A stretch of DNA of 64,000 nt from contig NZ_JABSSM010000026.1 of NCBI RefSeq assembly GCF_013214165.1, forward strand, positions 1 through 64,000, given 5' to 3'. Below are positions 56,288 through 64,000 of the stretch, piece by piece. The position numbers were made by a program, and so were the translations under genes. The notes below the pieces were generated by a model. That model worked only from the letters and a program-made list of their open reading frames with translations. It was not told the DNA's origin and searched no databases. Origin of the DNA: Shewanella sp. (GTDB taxonomy: Bacteria > Pseudomonadota > Gammaproteobacteria > Enterobacterales > Shewanellaceae). How positions within the stretch are numbered: the stretch's first letter is position 1; every line of letters starts with the position of its first letter.

Positions 56288-58876
56288 CTAGCGATCATTT
56301 TTACTTAATGTCTTTTTCTTGGTAAAACGGGTCGGCAAGGTATTGGCAGGATCGTCTGGCCACAAATGCTTGGGATACCTGCCTTTCATTTCTTTCTTAA
56401 CCTCGATATATGGCCCCTGCCAGAAGCTGGCAAGATCGGCCGTTAAAGCTAAAGGTCTACGCGCTGGAGAGAGTAGCTCCATGGTCACCGTTAGCTTGCC
56501 ATTCGCTAAGATAGGACTCTGAGCCATGCCTAATGCTTCTTGCAATCTGACACTGAGCCGAGCCCTGCCTACATCATCATAGGTGATGGTCGCACGGGTC
56601 CCGGTCGCCATGGGCCAATGACAGGGAAAAAGTGTGTCGAGGCGCTGCTGTTTATCCCACTCAAACAGATTAAGCAGCTGAGTATAGCAGTCAAGCGCGC
56701 GCAGTTGTGACAAGCTTCTTACATCATTAATGTAAGGCCCCAGCCACTCTTCCAAGGTGTCTAATAGGTGTTGCTCGCCGATATCCGGCCAGCCGGTAGC
56801 AGTATCTAGCTCGGCGGCTAGCTTAACTCGACTTTGAAGCTGTAATGCCTTAGGGTTAAAATTAAGTAATTCCAGCCCCTTACTGCGTATTTGTTCAAAT
56901 ATGGCTGTTTTTATCTGCTCGGGTGCAGGCTTATTCGATGCTGCCTTACTCAAGACTATTTGACCGATCTTCCGTCGACTCTCGGCAAAGAATCGCCCTT
57001 TCGCCTCATCCCAGCCACAATAATCTTGGCGCTTGACCAAAAAAGATAATCGCTGCTTAAACAAATCTTCATCTATCTCGGCCGCCAAATAGACTCGACC
57101 ACTGGTGCGCCCCTCACTCTCCTGAAAATCCGCCACCACCAGCCAATCGGCCTGGGCTAAGGGATCATGTTCCGGTAGTGTGACTCCGGTACCATTCGCC
57201 AACAGATAGCCGGACACACCGCGGCTCTTGGCTATTCTGTCCGGGAAGGCCAGCGCGAGTAGCAGGGCGATATCCCCCGAGCCCACAGATGAGACGAGCC
57301 GCGACAGGTCGACATTAACCTTGAGTTTCTTCATCCAGCTACGCACCTGCTTTCCGGCTTCGCCCTGGATTGCCTCCCTGAGGTAGTGACTGATATCGAC
57401 GCCATGTCGACCCAGGGATCGGGACTCTAAAATCCCGGCGAGCAGGCAAGCCAAACCCACCAGATGCTCATCTCCCTCAGTTTGTGACAGCGATTTTGCC
57501 CTGAGTAACATATGCGCTAATCTTGGATGACAGCCCAGCTGATAAGCTTGACTACCATGGCGGGTCAGCGTCCTCTGTGCATCGACCAACTCTAACAGCG
57601 CCAGCAACTGCCAGGCCACTGTCTCATTGGCCTTCGAAGGCTGAGTCAGCAGAGGCAAGTCATTAAGCGCCTTCACGCCCCAACAGGCGGCGTCGAGTGA
57701 CATAGGAATAAGATCGCTGTGTGAAATTTCTGGCTCATCCGCCTTTATCAGTCGCCCTTGCTCCTCTTGACTCCAGAGCCGCAGACAATAACCGGCACAG
57801 AGACGCCCCGCACGTCCAGCACGCTGGGCCGCAGATGCCTGACTGATGCGTTTGAGTGTCAGACGCGTCACCCCGGTTTTAGGGTTAAAGCTGGCATGGC
57901 GTTTATAACCGGAATCGACCACCATGGTAATGCCATCTATGGTCAGACTCGACTCGGCGACATTGGTAGACAGCACGACTTTACGCTTACCGTCTGTGGC
58001 AGGCGCTATCGCCCTGTCTTGGGCCTTAGCCGGCAGACTGCCATAGAGGGGACACAGAGAAAATAGATTGAGATCCAAGCGCCGAGATAAATAATCATGT
58101 AGGCGCATGATCTCCCCCTGACCGGGAAGAAAGGCCAGCAGAGAACCAGAAGAATCGATATTTCTCGCCACACTGGCATCTAAGCTAGCAAGATGCTTAT
58201 CATCGCCATTGAGTAAGTCGACGATGCATTTCCCCATATGTTCTAACCAGATTTGGGTGTGATTCTGATAAGGGTTAGCCCCTTGAGTCCGCCCCTTAGA
58301 TTCTGCCAGGCTTCGATAAGCTAACTCGACGGGAAAGCTGCGGCCCTCACTCCGCAACGAGCAGGCATCCGGCATCAGAGTCGACAGCGGCAAGCCTGCA
58401 AGTGTGGCAGACATGGCCAAGATCTTAAGATCTTCTCGAAATGATCCCTGGATCTCCAGTGCCAATGCCAAGCCAAGGTCGGTCGTGAGGTGACGCTCAT
58501 GGATCTCATCGAAAATGATCAACGCGATTCCGCTTAACTCGGGTTCTTGCTGGATCATGCGCGTCAGAATACCTTCGGTGACTATCTCTAACCGAGTCGA
58601 AGCACTGCAACGAGACTCGCCCCTCACTCTATAACCGACCTCATCACCTATCTGAGTGCCTCGCTGGCTGGCAATATAATGCGCCACACTCCTTGTCGCC
58701 ACGCGTCTGGGTTCAAGCATCAATATTTTGCCCTTCAGCTCACTCCAATCTAGCATGGCTAGCGGCAAAGCCGTCGACTTGCCGGCACCTGTGGGCGCTT
58801 CCAGAATAACTTGATTGGTGGCACGAAAAGCCTCTCTTAAGGGCGAGAGCAGCTGGTGTATGGGTAACTGGTCCAA
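56288..58876 (-). CDS. hrpB: ATP-dependent helicase HrpB
   Basis: DEAH-box helicase of 862 residues. The P-loop APTGAGKST is near residue 30, followed by the DEIH box (in IIFDEIHERHL), the SAT motif, and the QRAGRAGR motif VI. A helicase-associated domain and HrpB C-terminal domain follow. The start is a TTG at 58876 (LDQLPIHQ), because no in-frame ATG was found just upstream and the N-terminus aligns with E. coli HrpB. It lies upstream of mrcB and divergent from thpR, as in enterobacteria. The physiological substrate of HrpB is unclear in the family. Confidence 0.92.
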   Translation of the reverse strand: MDQLPIHQLLSPLREAFRATNQVILEAPTGAGKSTALPLAMLDWSELKGKILMLEPRRVATRSVAHYIASQRGTQIGDEVGYRVRGESRCSASTRLEIVTEGILTRMIQQEPELSGIALIIFDEIHERHLTTDLGLALALEIQGSFREDLKILAMSATLAGLPLSTLMPDACSLRSEGRSFPVELAYRSLAESKGRTQGANPYQNHTQIWLEHMGKCIVDLLNGDDKHLASLDASVARNIDSSGSLLAFLPGQGEIMRLHDYLSRRLDLNLFSLCPLYGSLPAKAQDRAIAPATDGKRKVVLSTNVAESSLTIDGITMVVDSGYKRHASFNPKTGVTRLTLKRISQASAAQRAGRAGRLCAGYCLRLWSQEEQGRLIKADEPEISHSDLIPMSLDAACWGVKALNDLPLLTQPSKANETVAWQLLALLELVDAQRTLTRHGSQAYQLGCHPRLAHMLLRAKSLSQTEGDEHLVGLACLLAGILESRSLGRHGVDISHYLREAIQGEAGKQVRSWMKKLKVNVDLSRLVSSVGSGDIALLLALAFPDRIAKSRGVSGYLLANGTGVTLPEHDPLAQADWLVVADFQESEGRTSGRVYLAAEIDEDLFKQRLSFLVKRQDYCGWDEAKGRFFAESRRKIGQIVLSKAASNKPAPEQIKTAIFEQIRSKGLELLNFNPKALQLQSRVKLAAELDTATGWPDIGEQHLLDTLEEWLGPYINDVRSLSQLRALDCYTQLLNLFEWDKQQRLDTLFPCHWPMATGTRATITYDDVGRARLSVRLQEALGMAQSPILANGKLTVTMELLSPARRPLALTADLASFWQGPYIEVKKEMKGRYPKHLWPDDPANTLPTRFTKKKTLSKNDR

Positions 58877-59083
58877 GGGAGTGAGGTCTCTATGGCTAAA
58901 GGCGACCCAGTGTACATGATTGCAGCCCTGATGGCATCGGCCTCTAGGATGGGATAAAATCGTTCATAAGATGGGCAAAAAAATAAAAATACATGTATAA
59001 ATAAAAACTTAGCCTATACAGGTATTTTCACGCCATAATATAAACAAGAGCTATTTCCCTTAGCCATAGTTAAAGGAAGTAAT

Positions 59084-59692
59084 ATGCAGCGACTATTCTT
59101 AGGCGTCTCGCCAACAAAGCAGCAAGTTAATCAGCTCAGCGATATTCAATCACGGCTGGGGGCGGCAGGCCACAAAGGCTATGGTCGCCCGGTCAATTGC
59201 AACAATTTTCATATGACCCTCGCCTTTCTCGGTCAAACCGATAACGCCTCTCTTGCTCGGTTAATTGAGGCTATCGATGTCATAGCTGGCACTCATGGCT
59301 GGACAAAATTCAGCATCAGCTTAGACACGTTAACCTTATGGCGTAAGCCTCAGGTGCTGTGCTTATCCGCGCCCTCCTTGACTCAAGAGTCACTCAACCC
59401 GAAGTTGTTCTCCGCCGTGGAGCGTTGTCAGACAATTATTGATTCGATACAGTCAAAACCGCAACTAACCAGTTCGGCAGAGAATGGCCCCGAGCGGCTT
59501 ACTAAACCCCATCTACACTTCACTCCCCACATCACCTTGCTCAGGAAAGCCAAGCTGTTGCCCAAGCAGACTCTACTGCAGATGGGTTTAGCTTGGGTCA
59601 CACTAAACCCAAGTCAGATGCATTTATATCAATCAGTCAGTGGCGAACGTGGCGTCGAATACCATATATTGCATTCTTGGCCACTCGTCTAA
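59084..59692 (+). CDS. thpR: RNA 2',3'-cyclic phosphodiesterase (LigT)
   Basis: The 202-residue protein of the 2H phosphoesterase superfamily has two HxT motifs: HMTLAFLGQ (near residue 44) and HITLLRKAK (near residue 162). It opens 2',3'-cyclic phosphates on RNA to 2'-phosphates. A strong ribosome binding site (AAAGGAAG) precedes the ATG. It is divergent from hrpB, the same neighbourhood as in E. coli, which supports the call. Confidence 0.9.
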   Translation: MQRLFLGVSPTKQQVNQLSDIQSRLGAAGHKGYGRPVNCNNFHMTLAFLGQTDNASLARLIEAIDVIAGTHGWTKFSISLDTLTLWRKPQVLCLSAPSLTQESLNPKLFSAVERCQTIIDSIQSKPQLTSSAENGPERLTKPHLHFTPHITLLRKAKLLPKQTLLQMGLAWVTLNPSQMHLYQSVSGERGVEYHILHSWPLV

Positions 59693-59701
59693 AAGACGAG
59701 T
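59683..59701 (+). terminator. Hairpin overlapping the end of thpR
   Basis: ACTCGTCT and AGACGAGT form a perfect eight-base stem around AAA and overlap the stop codon. No T-tract follows, so its use as a terminator is uncertain. Confidence 0.4.
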
Positions 59702-59896
59702 CTGGGCAGATTAAAATTTAGAATGACATCCTGGTTAGTTGTATTTATTAAACAGTTAGTTAAATACGTTATACGAAAAAATGTGCTAAGCAAAAAAGGG
59801 GCGTAGTCAATTATATCGGATTGAAAATACAGGCAATAATTGTGGGGGGCTTTGTTGTTATTGACCATGTTGACGTGGTCAACCTTCGCTAGAAAG

Positions 59897-60793
59897 TTAA
59901 CTGCCGGATGCCGCCATTAACACTTTATTTCTTAACCATCTGTTAGCGGGTTCTTTATCAACATTTCTGTGCCAGTATAGATGAACACCAATACCTGGCA
60001 GCTTAACAGGCAAAGGGTAAATAGAAATATCCAATACCTGACTAAACATCTTCGCTGCAGTTTCAGGTAAAGTGAGTAACATTTCACTACTTGCTACCAC
60101 GCAACAGGCTGAATATAGGTGCTGACACCTCAAACCAACTCGACGCTGTAGTCCTAATCGGCCTAGTTCAAAATCTTCAAGGCCGGGCCCTAAGGTTCTG
60201 GATGAAACTAATACATGGTTTTGATTAAGGTAATTGGCTAAATCCAGTACATTTTTTATTGCCCGATGCTTATTACTGGCAACTACAACCAATTGATCTT
60301 GTTCAATTTGAGTATGCAAAATATTTTTACTCACTGGCAATAAAATATCTATGGCTAAATCAATATCACCGCTTGCCAATTTATTTTCCAAGTCATTGCG
60401 CAGCACTCGGGTACTAGAGAGGTTAACATGCGGCGATGCTTTGGCTAAAAGTGTCATTAATAAAGGTAAATAAGAAGGCTCTAACGAACCATGTAGAGAT
60501 ATAGTGCAGTGCTTCTGGCTGGTGAACGGTTCAAATTGTCTCGATTGCACCAAACTAGCCTGTAGTTGGTACAAAGCCTCTCGAATATCTGCAATTAAAT
60601 TTTTAGCCACGGCAGTCGGCCGCATTTTATTGCCTTGGCGAGTAAATAGGGGATCATCAAAATGAGTGCGAAGTTTGGCTAGTGCATGGCTAACCGCCGG
60701 TTGCGATAGGTTTAGGACTTTAGCGGCCTTGGTGATATTACCTTCACTGTAAATCGCATCAAAAACGGTAAACAAGTTTAAATCCATTTTCAT
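59897..60793 (-). CDS. LysR-family transcriptional regulator
   Basis: The 298-residue protein has the N-terminal winged helix-turn-helix (residues about 7-65, with GNITKAAKVLNLSQPAVSHAL) followed by a substrate-binding domain. It is divergent from the histidine phosphatase/SDR/acyl-CoA dehydrogenase group and so probably controls it. The N-terminus is close to the NodD/NahR-like branch (MDLNLFTVFDAIYSEGNITKAA). The inducer is unknown. Confidence 0.88.
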   Translation of the reverse strand: MKMDLNLFTVFDAIYSEGNITKAAKVLNLSQPAVSHALAKLRTHFDDPLFTRQGNKMRPTAVAKNLIADIREALYQLQASLVQSRQFEPFTSQKHCTISLHGSLEPSYLPLLMTLLAKASPHVNLSSTRVLRNDLENKLASGDIDLAIDILLPVSKNILHTQIEQDQLVVVASNKHRAIKNVLDLANYLNQNHVLVSSRTLGPGLEDFELGRLGLQRRVGLRCQHLYSACCVVASSEMLLTLPETAAKMFSQVLDISIYPLPVKLPGIGVHLYWHRNVDKEPANRWLRNKVLMAASGS

Positions 60794-61049
60794 AAATACT
60801 ACCTATTCTCTTAAAATAAAAGATAGAAACTCGCGCCCAATCGTAGACTCTAAAATTATTATTTTTCAGTGTTCCTTACTCTCAGCGAAGCTTGACTATC
60901 AGAATTTAGAATAGTTGTGCATTAGAACTATTCATTTGCCTAATTTAGCGAGCAAGCATAGCATGAGTTAATTATTTTTAGTACGTGGCATGAACAAGGC
61001 TAATCCGCAATTGACAACAATTGTTTTTGATGCGCTTAAAGGTAAGTAA

Positions 61050-61787
61050 ATGGCAGCAATATATTTAATTCGTCACGGGCAGGCATCCTTCGGTAAGGCG
61101 GATTACGACCGATTATCTGACAAAGGTGCCAAGCAAGCACAAATCTTAGGCGAACATTGGCGCCAGTTAACGACACCTGACAAGTATTATTCAGGTGATT
61201 TATTACGTCATAGACAAACCGCAGAGCATTTTTTATCAGGTTATGAAAGTAGTGATCTAGCGGTTATTACCCATTCAGGTTTTAACGAATTTAATCACGT
61301 TGAGGTATTAACCCGTTACAAACCTGAATGGCAAGACCTTCGTGAAATGAGTACCTTTATTGCCAAACAGCCAGCTCCAAATCGAGCCTTCGAGCAACAT
61401 TTTACTCGGGCGATGCTGCGTTGGATATCCGGTGATTATGACGATCAATATCAAGAAAGTTGGTTACAGTTCAAACAACGCAGTCTTCATGCATTACAAG
61501 AGGTTATTAGCCAGCAGTTACCCACTGTGTCGTTTGCTAATCAGAGAATCAATAAGCAATCATCGCCAGCAAAAAACATTTTAATATTTACGTCTGGCGG
61601 ACCCATTTCAGTGATCGTTCAACATATTCTGGCACTAGCAGATGAACAGTGCTTATTGATTAACCAGCAACTGAGTAATACTGGCGTGACTAAGTTATTG
61701 TTTTCTGAAACACGCTTAAGTATTGATTATTTAAATAATTATAGTCATTTAGAACAGGCTGGTGCGGATTGGCTTACTTATCGATGA
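61050..61787 (+). CDS. Histidine phosphatase (phosphoglycerate mutase-like)
   Basis: The 245-residue protein has the histidine phosphatase signature LIRHGQASFG at its start (catalytic His), an arginine in LLRHRQTAEHF, and a second catalytic-type region ending in FTSGGPISVIV, where the usual second histidine seems replaced. It is therefore a phosphatase-fold protein of uncertain substrate. It is first in the operon with SDR and ACAD genes and divergent from the LysR gene. Confidence 0.8.
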   Translation: MAAIYLIRHGQASFGKADYDRLSDKGAKQAQILGEHWRQLTTPDKYYSGDLLRHRQTAEHFLSGYESSDLAVITHSGFNEFNHVEVLTRYKPEWQDLREMSTFIAKQPAPNRAFEQHFTRAMLRWISGDYDDQYQESWLQFKQRSLHALQEVISQQLPTVSFANQRINKQSSPAKNILIFTSGGPISVIVQHILALADEQCLLINQQLSNTGVTKLLFSETRLSIDYLNNYSHLEQAGADWLTYR

Positions 61788-61850
61788 ATAGCATAGCTTA
61801 AAATTACAGGTAATTAGGTAGCAATGACAAAAATTATAGAGGATAAGAGC

Positions 61851-62621
61851 ATGAGCAATAACGAACTATTTAATTTATCAGGAAAAGTAGCGCTAGTTAC
61901 TGGTGCGAGCCGTGGTATTGGTGAACACATCGCTAAACTACTGGCAAGAAGTGGTGCGCACGTCATCGTCTCGAGTCGGAAAATTGCAGGTTGCCAAGCC
62001 GTTGTTGACGCTATTGTTCGCGAAGGCGGCAGCGCACAAGCCATTGCTTGCCATATTGGTGAAATGGAACAGATAGGCGCCATTTTTGATGAAATAGATC
62101 AGCAGCACGGTAGGCTCGATATTTTAGTCAATAATGCGGCGACCAATCCATATTTTGGCCATATTTTAGATACCGACTTAAGTGCCTTTCAAAAGACAGT
62201 TGATGTGAATGTTCGCGGTTATTTCTTTATGTCTACCGCTGGAGCTAAGTTAATGAAAACTAATGGCGGGGGGGCTATTGTTAATGTTGCTTCAGTCAAT
62301 GGTGTTATTCCTGGCGACATGCAAGGGATTTATTCAATAACTAAATCAGCCGTTATTTCTATGACCAAAGCCTTTGCCAAAGAGTGTGCACAATTTAATA
62401 TTCGGGTTAATGCCTTATTACCAGGGGCAACAGATACTAAATTTGCCTCCACGTTAGTGAATACCCCCGAAATATTAAAACAAGCCATGGCCCATGTGCC
62501 GATGAAGCGTGTTGCTCAGCCGAATGAAATGGCGGCCGCGGTACTGTATTTAGTCTCTGATGCGGCTAGTTATACTACTGGCACGTGTATCAATGTAGAT
62601 GGTGGCTATTTAGTTGGTTAA
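61851..62621 (+). CDS. Short-chain dehydrogenase/reductase
   Basis: The 256-residue protein (start at 61851, with GAGG upstream; an ATG at 61824 is also possible) has the cofactor motif TGASRGIG, the NNAAT segment, the catalytic Ser-Tyr-Lys group (Ser in NVASVN, then YSITKSA), and the C-terminal GTCINVDGGYLVG. It is a classical SDR using NAD(P). It lies between phosphatase and acyl-CoA dehydrogenase genes, suggesting oxidation of a 3-hydroxyacyl or similar intermediate. Confidence 0.88.
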   Translation: MSNNELFNLSGKVALVTGASRGIGEHIAKLLARSGAHVIVSSRKIAGCQAVVDAIVREGGSAQAIACHIGEMEQIGAIFDEIDQQHGRLDILVNNAATNPYFGHILDTDLSAFQKTVDVNVRGYFFMSTAGAKLMKTNGGGAIVNVASVNGVIPGDMQGIYSITKSAVISMTKAFAKECAQFNIRVNALLPGATDTKFASTLVNTPEILKQAMAHVPMKRVAQPNEMAAAVLYLVSDAASYTTGTCINVDGGYLVG

Positions 62622-62760
62622 GCAATGATCAGTTTTATTTTACTGTTATTAGTGGTGCTTTAATTAGTTCAGCCAAAAGGTTAGTCACGCTGCTTAATTA
62701 GAAGGACTAGAACATAATTAACTACTTATAGTTACTCTCAGAGCCTTTAAAGGGATACAT

Positions 62761-63993
62761 ATGAATTTTGAATACAGCGATAAAGTTAATGGTCTTTTGG
62801 AACGTATTACAGGTTTTATGGATGAACATGTTTTCCCAGTTGAAGCTGAAATGCATCAACAGTTAGCAGGCGATCCATGGTCAACACCGCCGCTAATGGA
62901 AGAGCTAAAAGCCAAAGCGAAAGCACAAGGCTTATGGAACTTATTTTTACCATTAAGTTATGGCCATTATAGTGCAGGACTGACTACCTTGGAATATGCC
63001 CCTTTAGCCGAAATAATGGGGAAAGTGATTTGGGCCGCAGAAGTCTTTAACTGTGCAGCACCTGATACGGGGAATATGGAATTACTAGCCAAATATGGTA
63101 ACGAACAGCAGAAGAAGCGATGGTTAGAGCCTCTGTTAGAAGGGCGCATTCGTTCAGCCTTTGCTATGACTGAACCTGATGTCGCATCAAGCGATGCCAC
63201 CAATATAGAAACCCGTATCGAACGCGATGGTGACGAGTATGTTATCAACGGCAAGAAATTCTATATCAGTGGCGCCTGCCGAAAGCAATGTGAATTATTG
63301 ATTGTGATGGGAAAAACTGACCCAAATAATATAAATCGCTATATACAACAATCACAAGTGCTAGTACCCATGAATACGCCGGGGGTAAAAGTTGTTCGAG
63401 CGATGACAGTTTTTGGCTATGAGGATGCACCTGAAGGGCATGCTGAAATTATTTTCGATAATGTCAGAGTGCCTGTTGAAAATATTATTTTAGGTGAAGG
63501 CAAAGGGTTTGAAATAGCTCAAGGTCGTCTAGGTCCAGGTCGGATTCATCATTGCATGAGGTCAATTGGCGCTGCGCAACGTGCACTGGATTTGATGTGT
63601 GCGCGAGTGAATGAAAGAGTTGTCTTCGGTAGACCCTTGATCAAGCAGCAATCGATTCGTGAAGATATAGCTAAGTCAGCATGTCAAATTGAACAAGCTC
63701 GATTGATGACATTAAAAGCGGCCCAGAAAATGGATAGCCAAGGTAATAGGGCGGCCAAAGATTTGATCGCAATGATTAAAATTGTGGCGCCGAGCATGGC
63801 TCTTGACGTGATTGACCGTGCCATTCAATGTCATGGTGCAGTGGGAGTCAGTCAGGATACGTTCTTGGCCCATATGTATGCTGGGCAACGTTCATTACGC
63901 TTAGCTGATGGCCCAGATCAGGTGCATATGATGCAGCTAGGTCGTGACTTAGTGAAGCGTTATGTCGAATCCAACGAACGCCTCCGCAATTAA
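62761..63993 (+). CDS. Acyl-CoA dehydrogenase, ACAD10/11-type
   Basis: The 410-residue flavoprotein resembles the FadE2/ACAD10/ACAD11 group. It has [15 protein letters not shown], the FAD-binding GKKFYISGA and [13 protein letters not shown] segments, and [13 protein letters not shown] near the middle. The C-terminal part ([26 protein letters not shown]) completes the family. It desaturates acyl-CoA substrates. In animals this group handles 4-hydroxyacyl-CoA via phosphorylation, which makes the adjacent phosphatase gene noteworthy. The operon probably continues past the window. Confidence 0.9.
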   Translation: MNFEYSDKVNGLLERITGFMDEHVFPVEAEMHQQLAGDPWSTPPLMEELKAKAKAQGLWNLFLPLSYGHYSAGLTTLEYAPLAEIMGKVIWAAEVFNCAAPDTGNMELLAKYGNEQQKKRWLEPLLEGRIRSAFAMTEPDVASSDATNIETRIERDGDEYVINGKKFYISGACRKQCELLIVMGKTDPNNINRYIQQSQVLVPMNTPGVKVVRAMTVFGYEDAPEGHAEIIFDNVRVPVENIILGEGKGFEIAQGRLGPGRIHHCMRSIGAAQRALDLMCARVNERVVFGRPLIKQQSIREDIAKSACQIEQARLMTLKAAQKMDSQGNRAAKDLIAMIKIVAPSMALDVIDRAIQCHGAVGVSQDTFLAHMYAGQRSLRLADGPDQVHMMQLGRDLVKRYVESNERLRN

Positions 63994-64000
63994 TTAGAAC

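Overview
The window looks like chromosomal DNA of a marine gammaproteobacterium, most likely Shewanella or a close relative. The basis is a set of enterobacterial-type core genes (prfB-lysS, asnC, arcA, fbp, hrpB-mrcB-thpR, ahpC-ahpF, ldhA, lysC behind a lysine riboswitch) combined with families typical of Shewanella/Vibrio (a GlyGly-CTERM M36 metalloprotease, DUF3581, DUF3293, a delta-class carbonic anhydrase, a porin/FMN-binding/PepSY iron-type locus). No rRNA, tRNA, prophage, insertion sequence or CRISPR array was seen.

Layout. 0-8 kb: a small cysteine-rich exported peptide, lysS and prfB (with its programmed +1 frameshift), a pentapeptide-repeat potassium-channel-like protein, chrA, a short glpD-type dehydrogenase and an OhrR-type MarR regulator. 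8-19 kb: an exported OmpA-like protein, a DsbA/CcdA-type thiol gene split by a -1 frameshift, a YjfB-like small protein, a diguanylate cyclase, ahpF and ahpC, a spermidine-synthase-like methyltransferase-fold protein, a dienelactone hydrolase behind a probable Fur box, ldhA and small membrane/methyltransferase genes. 19-29 kb: a small exported peptide, a ToxR/CadC-type membrane regulator with a beta-propeller sensor, rluA, asnC, the large secreted M36 protease and a lipoprotein. 29-40 kb: a zinc carboxypeptidase-like desuccinylase, riboswitch-controlled lysC, a DUF3293 protein, arcA followed by an intergenic hairpin repeat in three copies, a DPP-IV-like peptidase, fbp and a dicarboxylate/amino-acid symporter.

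40.2-46.8 kb holds the main accessory system: four genes on the minus strand in the order SMC/MukB-like ATPase, MukE-like, kleisin/MukF-like, Toprim nuclease-like. The first three are joined by TAATG stop/start overlaps. This is the architecture of a Wadjet (JetABCD) or MksBEFG anti-plasmid condensin, but with an ATPase-first order, a large (1235 aa) ATPase resembling DUF3584 and a short Toprim protein. It is the best candidate in the window for an under-described system.

47-64 kb: DUF3581; a Fur-box-preceded porin/FMN-binding/PepSY operon that may handle ferric iron reduction; a general porin; a periplasmic delta-class carbonic anhydrase; mrcB, hrpB and divergent thpR; and at the right edge a LysR regulator divergent from a histidine phosphatase, an SDR dehydrogenase and an ACAD10/11-type acyl-CoA dehydrogenase, probably a catabolic operon continuing past the window.

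All assignments come from reading the sequence and remembered family motifs. No database search was run.
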